Notes under the pieces: model-generated
What the model saw: only the letters and a program-made list of their open reading frames with translations
Databases searched by the model: none
What the model was told of the DNA's origin: nothing
Assembly (NCBI GenBank): GCA_015657535.1
Contig: JADHZB010000414.1
Span: forward strand, 5,228-53,552
Direction: 5' to 3'
Length of the DNA stretch: 48,325 bases
From: Nephromyces sp. MM_2019
Taxonomy: Eukaryota > Apicomplexa > Aconoidasida > Nephromycida
Program-made: the position numbers and the translations under genes
In this document: positions 1 through 12,120 of the stretch, piece by piece
Layout of the letters: each line of letters begins with the position of its first letter
How positions within the stretch are numbered: the stretch's first letter is position 1

Positions 1-80
1 GTGTGTGTGTGTGTGTGTGTGTGTGTGTTGTGTGTGTGTGTGTATTAGTGTATTGTGTGTGTATTAGTGTGCTGTGCGTG
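1..80. repeat. (TG)n microsatellite at left edge
   Basis: Almost pure TG dinucleotide run for the first 45 bases, then interrupted TG/TA sequence to about 80. Its position at the very edge suggests an assembly break in a simple repeat. Confidence 0.95.
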
Positions 81-3000
81 TGTATGAAAAATTGAAAATA
101 TGTGTGAGAATTATGTTATATGTGTAAATCAGGTGTGCGTGAGCGTTGTTTAACCTGTATAAATTATGTATGTGTAAATATTTTAGAAATTATTTTTGTG
201 GAAATACTTTTTTGTTAATATTTTTTGTGCTTGTAACTATTTTATGTTGAGTGTGTAACTAACTTTGTGTGTAAGAAATGTGTAGTTAAAAAGATAAAAA
301 ACATTTACCCATATATACAATTCGTTCCTTTAATTTGTACAAAACTCGTTGCATTACCACAGAAAATTGACTTAACACCCCAAACGAGCTCTTCGCAGCT
401 GTACACACACAATTTCATTAAAGTGTTTGTGTTGAAAATTTATAATGTGTGTGTGTGTGTATGGTGTATGACATGTAATCGGTGTGTATATCAATGTAGT
501 TGTGTGTATGATATGGTTTGTGTGTCTGTGTGTGTATGGTGTATGACATGTAATCTGTGTGTATCAATGTAGTTGTGTGTGATATGGTGTGTGTGTGTGT
601 ATAATGTATGACATGTAATTGGTGTGTGTTTATATATATCCAAATATACACATCAAATAAATAATAACCATTCTTTTGTAATAAGTTGTGGAAACAATAA
701 TTGTTCTTTTGATTTGCTTGAATGTTCACACATCAATTGACAAAATTCATTACTTCCCCAGGCCCACACATCACCTGAACTAGTTAAGCTTAATGTGTGA
801 TTTTCACCAGATACCTGTGTGTGTACATACACGCAATTGAATAAGGAAAATTCTATAGGGGAAAAGTTTATATATATTTAAATTCACCCAATTAAAGGGG
901 TCAATTATATATAATTGTTTGTTTTTAAAACTTAATTCTAATATTTAAATTAAACATATATATATATATGTATATATATATGTGTATAGATGTATGTGTG
1001 TATATATATATAAATGTATACCAATAAGTAAAATTGCAAGTTTATATATATATATGTGTAGGAGTAGTCATAAATATGTATATAAGTACATATATGGAAT
1101 TAAATAATATAAGTATGTATATGAGTCTATATGTGTGTGTATCAAAAGGTATAAACATTTATTTTATTTCTTAATTATTGATTAAATTATTTACATAATA
1201 AAAATATTACATATGAGGATTCATAAAATGTGTGTAGAAATCAGTGAGTTTGATTTCTTAGGTTGAAAATGTAATGTATGTAAAATATGTGTGTAGAATG
1301 TATATATAGGAAATATGTATAGAGTGTATATATAAATTATGTATGCAATTGTATGTGTATATTGTGTTGCAAACAGGTTTCTCAAGGTGTATGTGTATAG
1401 TTTAGAAAGTATATGAAATAGATCAAACCAAATTTGTGTTTAAATAAAATAAGTACTTAATAATAAAGTGTTATGATGAAATATATGTGCGTATGTTAGA
1501 ATAAGTATGTAACTAAGGAAATATTTATAAATATATTAACGATGTGTATTAATCTATTGTAAGCAACATACATACACACCACATCACAAACTTGTACATC
1601 TGTACTGAGGAATTTAACTTCTTGGGGTGTGTGTGTATATTCAATCGAACCATATCCCTGTTCATAATTTGGAAAGCCTATCCTAGTTACTTTATCCTAT
1701 AATTATATTTAATAGAAAGAAAAAATTGATATTAAAAAATATTAATTGTACAGAAAAAAAAATATAAAATCAATCATGTGTAAATAATCTACACGTTTTT
1801 AGCTAGAGAGTAAAAAAAACATAAAAAATGCATAAATAATCTACACAACCTTAGCTAGTGTTTAAGAATAATAAGAGTTGAAAAATATATATAGAAAAAA
1901 CAAGCTTGATATCTAATTATTTTTATTTAAATAAATTGTTTACATATGAGTTATAATCTATATATAGTATATATTATCTAATGAGTTAGTACACATATTT
2001 AATAATAACTTACTCGATAGGTACCCGTTAAATATAATCTCCCATGTGTAGTTAAGAATGCTGTATGGCTATCACCACAAGAAACCTTTATAATTTTTAT
2101 AGGTAGATGGACCATTGCTAATTAAAATTATTTTTTTTAATGTGTAATTTATACAAGTGGTATAATTTATGTTTATATTTTGGGTATAATAAAATTTCTA
2201 TAAATACGCACACACACATCTAGAACCTACATAGACACATATATACTCTCATAAAAATTATTTTACATATATATATATATATATGTATATTAATATGTAT
2301 ACGCACAAACACGAATTCTAGTGTACATACACTTAACTTACATACATATATATATATATATTTGTGTGGGTGTATATATATGTGTATATATCTGTGTGTA
2401 TATCTGTGTATCTATTTGTGTATGTAAAGTGCGTATATGTATATATATGTGTTTATCTGTATATATGCGAAGATATATATGTAAATGAGATATTAAAAAA
2501 TTAGTGTTTATAATTACTTGGTATAGATTCTGGGTTATTCTTTGTAGCTACACGGCCAAGGGCCCCTTCATCGTTACATCCTATAAAATACAAGTATTTA
2601 TCAATTTTATTACAAATGTTAATGTGTAAAAAAAAGGTATAAAATAAATAAAAAAAGTGTGTAATAAAATTAATTTATTAATCATTATTACCAAATGTTA
2701 AACAATCTCCATTTTCTGTTAAGATAGCATTATGGAGGCTTCCACTTTCAATTGAAGTTATATTATAAGTAGTACTTAACTCCTAGATAAATATGCATTA
2801 TAAAATTTGTTTAATAGGGGTTATGTGTTTGTGACGTAAAATCAAATAATAAACAAAGTTTAATTATACATGATTTTAATGTAATATATATACTACTAAA
2901 AAAAATTTGGTTATACATATGAGTGTAATGTAAAATTATGGTAATAAAGAAAATTTGATTATACATGTGTGTTAGCTAGAAGTATACAAGTTTAATAATA

Positions 3001-4910
3001 TCTAGTTAGGAATAATTCGAAAATACAACACCAAAGAATAAGTTAGGAAAAAAAATTAGCTAGAAAAATTTTCAAAAGATTAGCTATGTAAAGTTCAAAT
3101 TTATAAGATATAAATTCAAGTGTTTGTAAGGATATATAAATGTGTGTTTAAAGAAAGAAATTTTCTATATTTATATAAGAGTAAAAAATAACCTCCATTA
3201 TAGTAGGTTGAACAACTTCCATATCATCAGTTAAAGGGGGTATTTGGTCCATTTCACCTTTAAAAAAATTATGTTAATCGAAATAAATATAAAAACTGAC
3301 GTTTAATAAATATATTAATCACAAATGAATAAATATATTCTACATCCATATCTTATAACTGATTAAAATTATACTAAAATGAATGAATTTTATAAATATT
3401 AAAATTTTATACATACCAGATCCAAAGACATATACAATTCCATGATCTTTCAATTCTGAAAACAAAAGAAAAAATGTGCGAAGTAATGTTTAATTGAGCT
3501 GTAAACCGTGTGTGTAACTATCCATATCTAATAAGTATGTAATATCAAAGATGTATCGTATTTATTCAACATATTCTAAATTTAATTTAAGATTTATATA
3601 AATATAGTGATTCAGAGAAAAAATGTATTCGATAACTAACCTGCTTTATGACTTGGATGTTCTTGTGTTGTAGTGAAATCTTGATCAGATGTAAAATTTG
3701 ATTCAGGATTAATGGATATGGTGCTATATTCTTCTGAAGAGTAGTGTATCGATAATTTTGGTACATTAGAGTCCATAGGTTTGGGTGCTGATTCATCGAA
3801 ACTAGTTGATTCAGAGATTTTCATAGATTCACTTGAGTCAGATGTAAAGGCATGTGCTTGTGTATTCATAGTATGTTTAGCTTGTTCATAGCTAGAAGAG
3901 GGTGTTTGAGTTGGAGTTGCTGGGGCATTGTGTTCTATAGAAGATTTATGGTAGATAGGTGGTTTGTACGGAGTAGAATCAACCTGTTCTGAAGGTTCAG
4001 AAGAGCTAGGTGTGTTTGTAGAAGTAAATGAGGCCTCAGCTGTAGCAGGTTGAGATGAAGAGCGCTGTAAGGACTCATTGTAATCAGAGTAGTCATTTGG
4101 AAAATTTCTAGTAGATTCAAAGTTTTGAGAACCTTCTCTACTGAAATTAGAATTTGTAATTGTAGAACTCGTGTGTGTATAAGTAGAGCTTGATTGTGAT
4201 TGTGATGATGAGGAAGATCGATGTTGTTCTTCTCTCATTTCGGTCACATCTATGATTTCAGGTTCTTCAGAATCGTTCACAGTTTCTGTTGCAGAATTTG
4301 GATTCAATTCTGATTCTTGGGTTTCATCTAATGTAGAGCTCACTTTGTCAACATCAAGTGGCGCTCCAGAAAATTCATTCCAATCTGGATTTTGATTGTG
4401 GACATAGCTGTGAAAGTCAGTGTCTTCCCTCTTAGTATCATAAAATTTTGGTGCTTCCTCATTAACTACATCATGACCGTAGGATTGAGATTGTTCTGGT
4501 ATAGGATCCAAGTTGGCTTTAGGTTTTTCGAAAGAAAAATTTTCGGCACCACTAGTTGAGCTGTTTCCGTCATTGGGAGAATTGCTAGAAGCTGACTCTA
4601 TTTGGATCTCAGGTGGAAGTTGTTCATTATATTGTAGGTGGGAGCCTTGTGTGTTATTGATATTCATAGCATTTGCATAGGAACTATCCACCATCCCAAA
4701 AGGACTTTTTTGGGTGTTATTGTAGGGAAAATAGTCCATTGGAAGGTTAGCTGCTGTGTTCGAATTTGGCATCATATGTGGGTTCTGGTTCACCCAAGGC
4801 TGGCCAAAAGAGTTGTTTTCTAAGCCTGATTGTACTGGAGGATTATAATATGGCCTATAACTATTACTTGTGTACATTTGATTGTTAGTTTTATCCCCAA
4901 AGTTATCCAT
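1..4910 (-). CDS. RCC1: RCC1-type Ran guanine-nucleotide exchange factor, partial, with long disordered N-terminus
   Basis: RCC1 loads GTP onto Ran in the nucleus. Exons seen on the minus strand are 4910-3641, 3455-3417, 3257-3193, 2782-2692, 2580-2518, 2117-2014, 1696-1580, 814-669 and 398-309, with consistent phases (about 661 residues visible). A further exon near 172 is possible, and the last propeller blades lie beyond the window. Exon 1 encodes about 423 residues rich in Ser, Thr, Asn, Gln and Pro with no domain. The later exons encode RCC1 repeats with recognisable signatures: [56 protein letters not shown], and [13 protein letters not shown]. The order follows animal RCC1 blades 1 to about 5. 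The start is the first ATG after an in-frame stop 5' of 4910; no signal peptide is seen. Introns reach 765 nt and are full of TG repeats on the plus strand. Family assignment is firm. Ran activity and the role of the long N-terminus are inferred. Confidence 0.86.
440..630. repeat. Intronic TG-rich tandem repeat, unit about 66-74 nt
   Basis: A block containing the phrase gtatgacatgtaat recurs at about 466, 540 and 606, with shared intervening text such as atcaatgtagttgtgtgt. Spacing is about 74 then 66 nt. It sits inside the RCC1 intron between the exons at 669-814 and 309-398. Confidence 0.85.
955..1140. repeat. TA/TG microsatellite cluster in RCC1 intron
   Basis: Runs of TATATA and TGTGTATA dominate this part of the 815-1579 intron of the RCC1 gene. 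Nothing coding was seen inside the intron. Confidence 0.8.
2200..2480. repeat. TA/TG/CA microsatellite cluster in RCC1 intron
   Basis: Most of the 2118-2517 intron is alternating TA, CA and TG steps, including two (TA)n runs. No exon-like open stretch was found between the flanking RCC1 exons. Confidence 0.75.
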
Positions 4911-7178
4911 GTAGATAGCTTGCTCAGGGTGAACTTCTTGGATAGGTTGTCCGGAATAATGTTGAGTGTTGTATTTGTAGGAATTAGGCTGTATTTTTGT
5001 GCTAGTTTAACTTGTGTCTTGAGGTATAATGTATATTTAAAACTGTGAATATTAGTGGCACAAGACACGTTACTTTTGAAATGGAAGGTTTAGACGTGTT
5101 CGGGCTAAGTAGTCGGATATGCTTGCTGTCTCTGCTACAAAAACTTTTCAAAGAGTTATAGAAGTACTCAGTTTTTGTAGGTTAGTATAGGACAAGTAAA
5201 TTGAACAAAGGGTTTTTTATTATCCAATAAGGGGTAGGCAAAAAGGCAAAGACATTTCAAGACAAAATTAATATCGAGATTTTTAGATATAATTTAATCT
5301 AGGTATAACCCTCATTAAAAAAAAGCTATTATATTTTTCTAGTTTTGCAAAACAATGTTTCAAGCATGTGCAAACAATCGGTCATAACCTAGGAAATTGT
5401 TGAGTTATAGTTTATCTAAATAAGCAAGAGTTGTTAATGACTGGATACTGTGGCTGCTTTTCAAAAGCAAAACAAATTACTCGGAAGCACTACTTTAATT
5501 AAAGTAATTATATGAACTGATTAAATTAAATTTTCTCTTTGAAACTTTTTTTGCGTCTATGCTTAGCCAGCCCTAGTTGTTGATAACAATAGTATATTTA
5601 TTAAATTGGCCTTTAAAAGAAATCTAATCAGGCTTATTTGAAATTTTTAGGAGGGTTAATTATCTGGAGTGATTTGAATAAGTGATTGATAAATTATATC
5701 TTGCATATCTATAACCAAGTAGTTGGCAGTCAATGAAAATAGATAACTATTTTTCGTTTGAGCTGTTGTCACTCGGTTTTAGTCTTCGACAAATCCTAGT
5801 ACGCGTTAAAATCATAATGGAGATTTCTATCTCTTTCTGACATGTGCTAAAAATTACTGAGCCTTGCGATATCTTTAAAATCACTGAAATAAGCAATTGA
5901 AAAAAATTATCTCAAACATAACCATGATGCTTCAGTAATTATGTATCTACAAAGATCTGTTTTCCCAACTTACAACTTATTCAGGTACTTTTTTAATGCA
6001 TGAAAGATACGTGTAATTTATTTTGGGTAAACAATCTTATGAAAATAATTCAATTTTAGTAGGGTAAAGCTACACATGAAATAATCATTCATCACAAGCT
6101 ATGAAGCAATTCTTCCTATCAAAATTATAGCTTAGGTAAAATAAAAAACAAATTCACATAAATATTACAAATCTCATTGTTATAGTTGAGCTATGAGCTT
6201 AAAATCCCATAGATAATCAAGCATAATAAGCCAATTTTACCAAATAAATTTCAAGACTTTTATATTTACCAAAACGATATCACAAACGAAAGTTCAAATG
6301 ATCAAGTACGACTCATTTTTAAAGTTTATACTCAAAAATTTATTAAATCTACATTCGAGACTAATTTCAAGTTTCATGTAATTATACTTGGCTTTCATTA
6401 AATTTAATATAAAAGTCATAGAAAATAGTTAAAGAGTCACAATGTGTGTTATATAGTCTAAGTGATTTTGCAAGGATTCTTAAATTCATGATTTGCCTTT
6501 AGTAAATAATGTTTATCTGTTACTTTTTCGCTCATTTTCTTAAATCTTTTATGTTACATAAAGTTCTAGAAAATAAATTGAACTCCTTGTTGTCGTTAAT
6601 TATACCTTCAAAAACTTGCATTTGTTGCAATTGTTTAACCTATGGTAAGTTTAGCAATAGCTATAGTAAAGTTTATATATTTGCTAATAATGTCTATAAA
6701 AAGACCGAGGTTCAAATGTTTTTATGATTAGTGACGACTAAGTAGTTGTACCTTACAAGACAGATATTAATGGTAATAAAGATAATGAAATAATGAGTAA
6801 TTTGAGATTGGATTACTAGTCGGAATATTCTAAATTTAAACACCCTTTCTTTCATTACAACATGATAGTCTTCAGATTTATTATTAAAATCCATGAAACT
6901 TAGTAGGCGTGAAAAAATGATATAGATTTTTAAATATTAAGGAAATAATTAGATTATTAAATGTTTTGATCCCTCAAGAGTTTGAAAATTCAAAAAATTT
7001 AAAATAATTAGGGTTTCAGAATTCACAAATGAGCAATTTCAGTCACACCCAACATTTTTGTGCTCACTCTATTTGGTAGAAGGCGATTGAATGCTACAAA
7101 TATAAGTGAGAAAGTCATTAGCATCATTAGTAAACTCATCTAGGTTGATTTATTTTGGCTTAACAAGAGTTTTCAAAT
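4911..7178. other. Intergenic region between RCC1 and eL34, AT-rich, no gene seen
   Basis: About 2.3 kb upstream of the RCC1 start and downstream of eL34. It should contain the RCC1 promoter and the eL34 3' end. Short open frames here lack splice sites in phase and resemble no family. A 26-codon ORF at 5081 on the plus strand was noted but has no support. Confidence 0.6.
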
Positions 7179-7929
7179 CTATTTAGATGACTTCTTTTTA
7201 GCCGATTTAGTTGTGGCAGGTGCCTTTTTAGGTTCTTCTTTCTTCTTTTTACCACTTTCTTGGATTACTTCTTTAACACATCTTTGTTCCTCAACTAAGA
7301 AAGCACGGACGATCCTGGATAGAAAAATATAGTATATGTTAATTAGTTGTGGAATTGAAGGGCCACGATGGAGTAACTTACTTGTCACGAACGCTACTAT
7401 GTGATTTGCATCCACCATAGGCACGTGAAACAGTCTTCTGTCTTTTCTTAAGGTGCTTTCTGATTGTTGGGTGTACATTTTTTACCTAAGGGTAGAATAA
7501 TATCAAAGATATGTATGCTTGTCTAATTGTATTAGGCATGTTCAGTCAAGAAGTTATCAATAAGATAGAGATATTCAAGAGGTTCAGAAGATAATTTTTA
7601 TTCAATTGTGCTTTACTGGGAAATATTGTATTTTAGTTATAGATTCTTATACAAAGTAATCATGAAGAAGATTGAAAATATTTAGCTTCTTTATGGGGAT
7701 GGTATGTTTTTCACGGTATAGCGTGTTTTAGAGCTAAGAGCCTTATCAATTGATACGTCAACAAACTTACTCCAGGAAGAGCAAAGTGGGTGTCACCACA
7801 AACGGGTCTAGATGTCTTCTTCTGTACATGAAGAACAGTTACTTTACCACCGGGAGTCTTCACCTTTCTAACCTTGTTAGATTTGGTGTTGTAAGAGTTA
7901 TGGCGTCTGTAATTATAACGGAAACTCAT
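7179..7929 (-). CDS. RPL34: 60S ribosomal protein eL34
   Basis: Structural protein of the large cytosolic ribosomal subunit. Three exons on the minus strand (7929-7771, 7485-7382, 7314-7179) join in phase to give 132 residues; eL34 is usually about 115-125. Recognisable segments are RRHNSYNTKSNKVRKVKTPG near the N-terminus, QKTVSRAYGG and VRDKIVRAFLVEEQ. The tail is Lys/Ala-rich. The second exon uses a donor after GACAA, so the frame only works when spliced. The zinc-site cysteines of yeast and human eL34 are not kept: VCGDTH replaces the first Cys pair, and GGCKSHSSV replaces the second. Identification is very secure. Confidence 0.96.
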
Positions 7930-10332
7930 TTTGAAAAGTAAATTATATAATAGTAAAAGTTATTGGTAAAGGACTTAGAAGTCAAAATGTAATCAATGGA
8001 CTAGCAGTATAATTGAGAAGGTTGGTAATGAGCAGTTATAAATTTTAGAGAAGGAAGAAGGAAAAATGAAATTTAGCTAAAAGAAGAGAGATAGTGTTAC
8101 GTTCTTTCAAAGAAATTTAAGAGTACTTTCTGTTCACTATAGAAGCTAGACCAGTTTGATAATATGGGGGGTTAGTGTGGCTACTCGCTTTAAGTTGCTA
8201 TGTTTTAATTACGCAAATAGCATAAAAGGATGCTCTTTAAATCTTGCTATGTGATTATATGTGCAAATTTAGCAAAATTGTCAGCAAAGCAGAAAGTAGC
8301 AAATACAAACACATTCATATGAACAAAGTTGAGAACAATACATGCTTAAAATCATCGAGCACATTTAGATGATTTACCATAAGATTGGTTTACTAATTAA
8401 AGCCGTATAGTGTTCACACAATCCTTGGTAGCTTGATAATTAATAGCAAGTGTCTAGATAACTAAGTCTAACACATACTATGCATTGTAACAAAATTTAC
8501 TACCAACTAAAGGCTGTTTTGATTGTAATAAAACAATTTCACCCAAGTGTGTTCGGCAGTGATGATGATTTCTCACACACTCCCGCGCCCATCTACGAAA
8601 TGTATTGTGGATGAACATAATTTTTATCAAATATTATTCTTATCTAGATTTATGTAATAATGAGTTTCATTATTTAATATACAAATCAATAAACAATTCC
8701 TTAACATTTGGTTATTAAACTAATTTATTATTTCAAATTTAAATAATTTAAAAGAATCTATAATCAGGACTCCACATGACATGCATTTGCTTATAAGCTC
8801 TTCTTGAGAAGCTGAGGCTAAATAGAATTAAAATTATTATTGAATTAATATAAGAATTATTAAATTTCATCACCAACATCTAAGTTAGACTATTTCAAAC
8901 TCACCAAGACAGATATTTTTGTTATTCATCGTGATAATTATTGACCGAAACATTTATTTATCTGGTCAAGCTAACTTCTTGAATAAAACTCCAATCTATC
9001 GAATATCATCTTTTTTACTTATAAACCCAATATTTCCAGGATAAAATGCAGAGCCATCATTTAGGATTTTTGCTCTGGGTGAAACTTAGACAACTTACTA
9101 AATGAGCTAAAATAAATTATTAATTTTAAAAGCACACATGTATGCCAAATAGTGTTACATATCAAGTTATATTCCCCAGTAAAACGCAGACAATTATTAA
9201 GGTTGATTTGGTGTTGTAATTGATGAGATAAGTTTACATTATTTGGAACAAGAATCTAAGAATTATGCTGAAATTTTATGAATCTTCGGTTTGGTTAATA
9301 AAATCACTATTTTAGAGGAGATTTCTCAGAAGTTTTAGTGTTTTGTGTATTTATTTGGAAGGAGTGTATATCATAATTTTTCAAACACAATTAAGAACTT
9401 AGCGTTTTATGAAAACTTCTAAAGATATTTAAATCATTTTTGATCTGAAGTATCTTCAAAGCTAATTCTTTTTTAGCCTTTTCTGTGGACGTGTGTTTAG
9501 AAGTTTTCACAAGTAATAAGAAATTATATTGTTTTTTAAGCATATTACTTTAATAATTGATTTTCCCATTAAAAAAGGTAATCAAAAAATCCAGCTGTTT
9601 TTGAAGATTTTATTGAAGCAAATGTTTTATCCCCAGCAAAAACTTGGTTTAAAATAAAAGCTTGTAAGCAAAAAAAATCGAAAGAATTTGGAAATTATAT
9701 ATTTTCATATCTAAGGTAACTAGTTTATGTATTTTCAAGTTAGGAAGTTAAGCTTGAGAAATCTGTCAACATGAACTATTAAAAATTTGCTTGGTCCTTT
9801 TTCAATACCTTTTATAAAGATAAATCAGGAATTATTGTATGTTGATATGATCAAATTTAGTTATCAGTGAAAATCTTTGTTTAAAGCAAATATTTATTAA
9901 TGAATTTTAAAAATATTAGATGATAAAAAAAATATATAAATCATATGAAAAATATTAAAACACTGTGTAAAAATTAATTATGTAGAGAAGATGAAAATTG
10001 TGTTTTATATAAACAAGTTAAGGTAAACATATGGCTTTTCAAATAGTTAGAAAGAATTTCGTATGAAAAGAATTTTCCTAAAGTATTTTCAGAGGTATAT
10101 GTTTTCCAAGCTTTAAATCTCAATCTCTCAATTCTTCCTTTATTCTTATTTGTGATAGAAAGAAATACATTTAGATATAATAGCTGAGTGTTTACCTAAA
10201 CTTGAGTTTCAATGGCCTATGATAAATTGAAGGATTTGTTGATATATATTGATGCTATAAGTATAGTGTTGACAAAGGGTGAAAATTGTATATTTAATCG
10301 AGTCTGGGTTTACAGAGAAAAATGTTTCAGAA
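7930..10332. other. Intergenic region between eL34 and the zinc-finger gene, nothing recognised
   Basis: About 2.4 kb of AT-rich sequence containing the eL34 promoter side (just above 7929) and the 3' flank of the zinc-finger gene. A slightly GC-richer patch near 8550-8600 was checked for snoRNA boxes and for coding frames without success. Confidence 0.55.
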
Positions 10333-10913
10333 TCAAGATTTGAAGTGACCCCTTAATCGGTTGCATGAATTGCATTGATAATATGTTTGGTAGTTCAATT
10401 TTTGACACCTTGGGCATGTCCAATACCTTTCCTTATGTGTCTTAGAGCTTATCTTGGATTTCTTAGATCCCACTATAAAGAAATAATTGTAAGATAGGCA
10501 AAAAATAGAGTATTTAGCAGTGAAGACTAACATTTAGTGTCTTGATAGAGTTCTTGGAGCTTTGAATTTTCAGTTAGAAGGTTAAAATTACCAAAAGAGA
10601 GTCCAAAGGCTTTGCGATAGATTGAAAGGTCGTAGTCAGAAGGAGTTGTTTGCTGAATTTGTGTAGCTGGCTCGTTATCCAATAAATTCCTTGCTTGATC
10701 ATTCAGCTGATTATTAGTAACCTTCGACCAATGACCTTTGTCGTCATCTGTCTCATGAGTCAATTCAGAAGAGTTACTCCGATGCTTCCTATGACTTTTG
10801 TGGTGGCCTTTATGTTTGGACCTGGAAGTACCTCCCAGTGAATGCCTAGAATTTTTCTTAGAGTGCTTTTTTGACTTTTTTTTCTTGTGTGTTTTCACGT
10901 GAGAATCGCTCAT
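10333..10913 (-). CDS. Small basic protein with C-terminal RanBP2-type zinc finger
   Basis: Two exons, 10913-10532 and 10472-10333, with a 59-nt intron and matching phase, give 173 residues. Residues about 8-45 are a Lys/Arg/His/Ser-rich low-complexity tract (HKKKKSKKHSKKNSRH), likely nuclear-targeting and RNA-binding. The last 35 residues hold the finger: WTCPRC, then Asn four residues after the second Cys, then CNSC. This is the W-x-C-x2-C-x3-N-x6-C-x2-C spacing of RanBP2 fingers, which in several families bind single-stranded RNA or ubiquitin. The middle part is unrecognised. It is divergent from CFAP251 across about 1.2 kb. A nuclear RNA-related role is inferred from the finger plus basic region; no orthologue name is offered. 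Confidence 0.85.
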
Positions 10914-12120
10914 AACTACTAGGGTCTTGGGGATATACTTGTGGTCTTTGATTGTATGCTAAACAAGTCAAACTCCTGAAAATTAATAGTTTAGGTAAGC
11001 ATGTATAGTTTAGTAATTTATTGTAGAAGTGTGATTTAAATTCTTTTTTCTGCTTCATATGTGTGATAAGCTTGCTGTGTGGTTATTGTCATTGTTACAG
11101 TTATTATAATATAGTTTTTCAAATTTTCATATCATAGCTTTTTTAGTTATTGTTATGTCCTTTTAGTTGTAGTTAATGCTGAATCATAACTTTTGAATTA
11201 TTTTTATTAGTTTTAAATGTTCTGTTATCCTTCTAATTCCATATTAATAGTCTTGTGTTTACGCTAAGAAGTTATCCTTATATCTTTTTTATTATACTTT
11301 TTTAAATGTTTCATTATCTCGTTTATTCTTATATCTATAATTTATTTTAATTTTTGAACTCATATTTATTCTCATGTAATTAATTTATTTTGTAACTTTG
11401 TTATATTATCATCAAGTAAGTGAGCTTGCTCTCGAGTTCATCATCTATCCAGCATCTTTTTAACTGGTGTATTATGAAACTTATGTAATTCATGGAGTTT
11501 ACAATATGATATGTTTTAATTTTTTGGCTAAACTTATCACTAGTTAGATTAGGGCAATTGAATTAATATTTAATAAAAATAACAGTTATATATTTCAATG
11601 ATTTTGGATTTTGATTAGAGTTATCTTGAACCCATACAAGTAATATAAATCTTAAATAATCAAATCAAATGGAACATTCAATTGATTTATCTTATTAATA
11701 TAGTTAAAAAGAGAGTTAGTGGGTTCTTTAGATACCAAAAAAAGTGTTGATTTCATACCTATATCTTACTTATTAAATCTATAATTCTTTTGATAAAAAA
11801 TCTAATGGACAAAGGTGAAATAAATCATAGTTTCTCTTATTCCTCGGAGTTCTAGTCACTTTAATGTGGGTTTACTTAATAGATTGTGATCTAAATCTTC
11901 GTCCTCGTTGTTTCAAAAATTAGGAAAATAAATTCATATGAAGATTGAAATGAATCAGTCAGATCTTGTATATCGTTTACACAATGCAATATAAACTGAG
12001 AAAAAAAGTATTTTTTAGTTTAATTTAAAAAAGCTTTACTTTGCCTAAGCCTATGACCTTAAGCTCATTTGTTTAAAATTACCTTTCAACATATTCGCAT
12101 TTTGGAAATTATCGTAACGA
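10914..12120. other. Divergent intergenic region between zinc-finger gene and CFAP251
   Basis: About 1.2 kb of AT-rich DNA between two head-to-head starts (10913 minus, 12121 plus). Both promoters should lie here. No conserved motif or RNA gene was recognised. Confidence 0.55.

Noticed and set aside
418..729. Thr/His-rich open frame on the minus strand.
   Set aside because: It is a translation of the TG/CA tandem repeat inside an RCC1 intron, and the real exon at 669-814 is in another frame.
8545..8605. gtgatgatgattt looked like a box C of a C/D snoRNA near the eL34 gene.
   Set aside because: No box D (CTGA) or terminal stem was found at a suitable distance.
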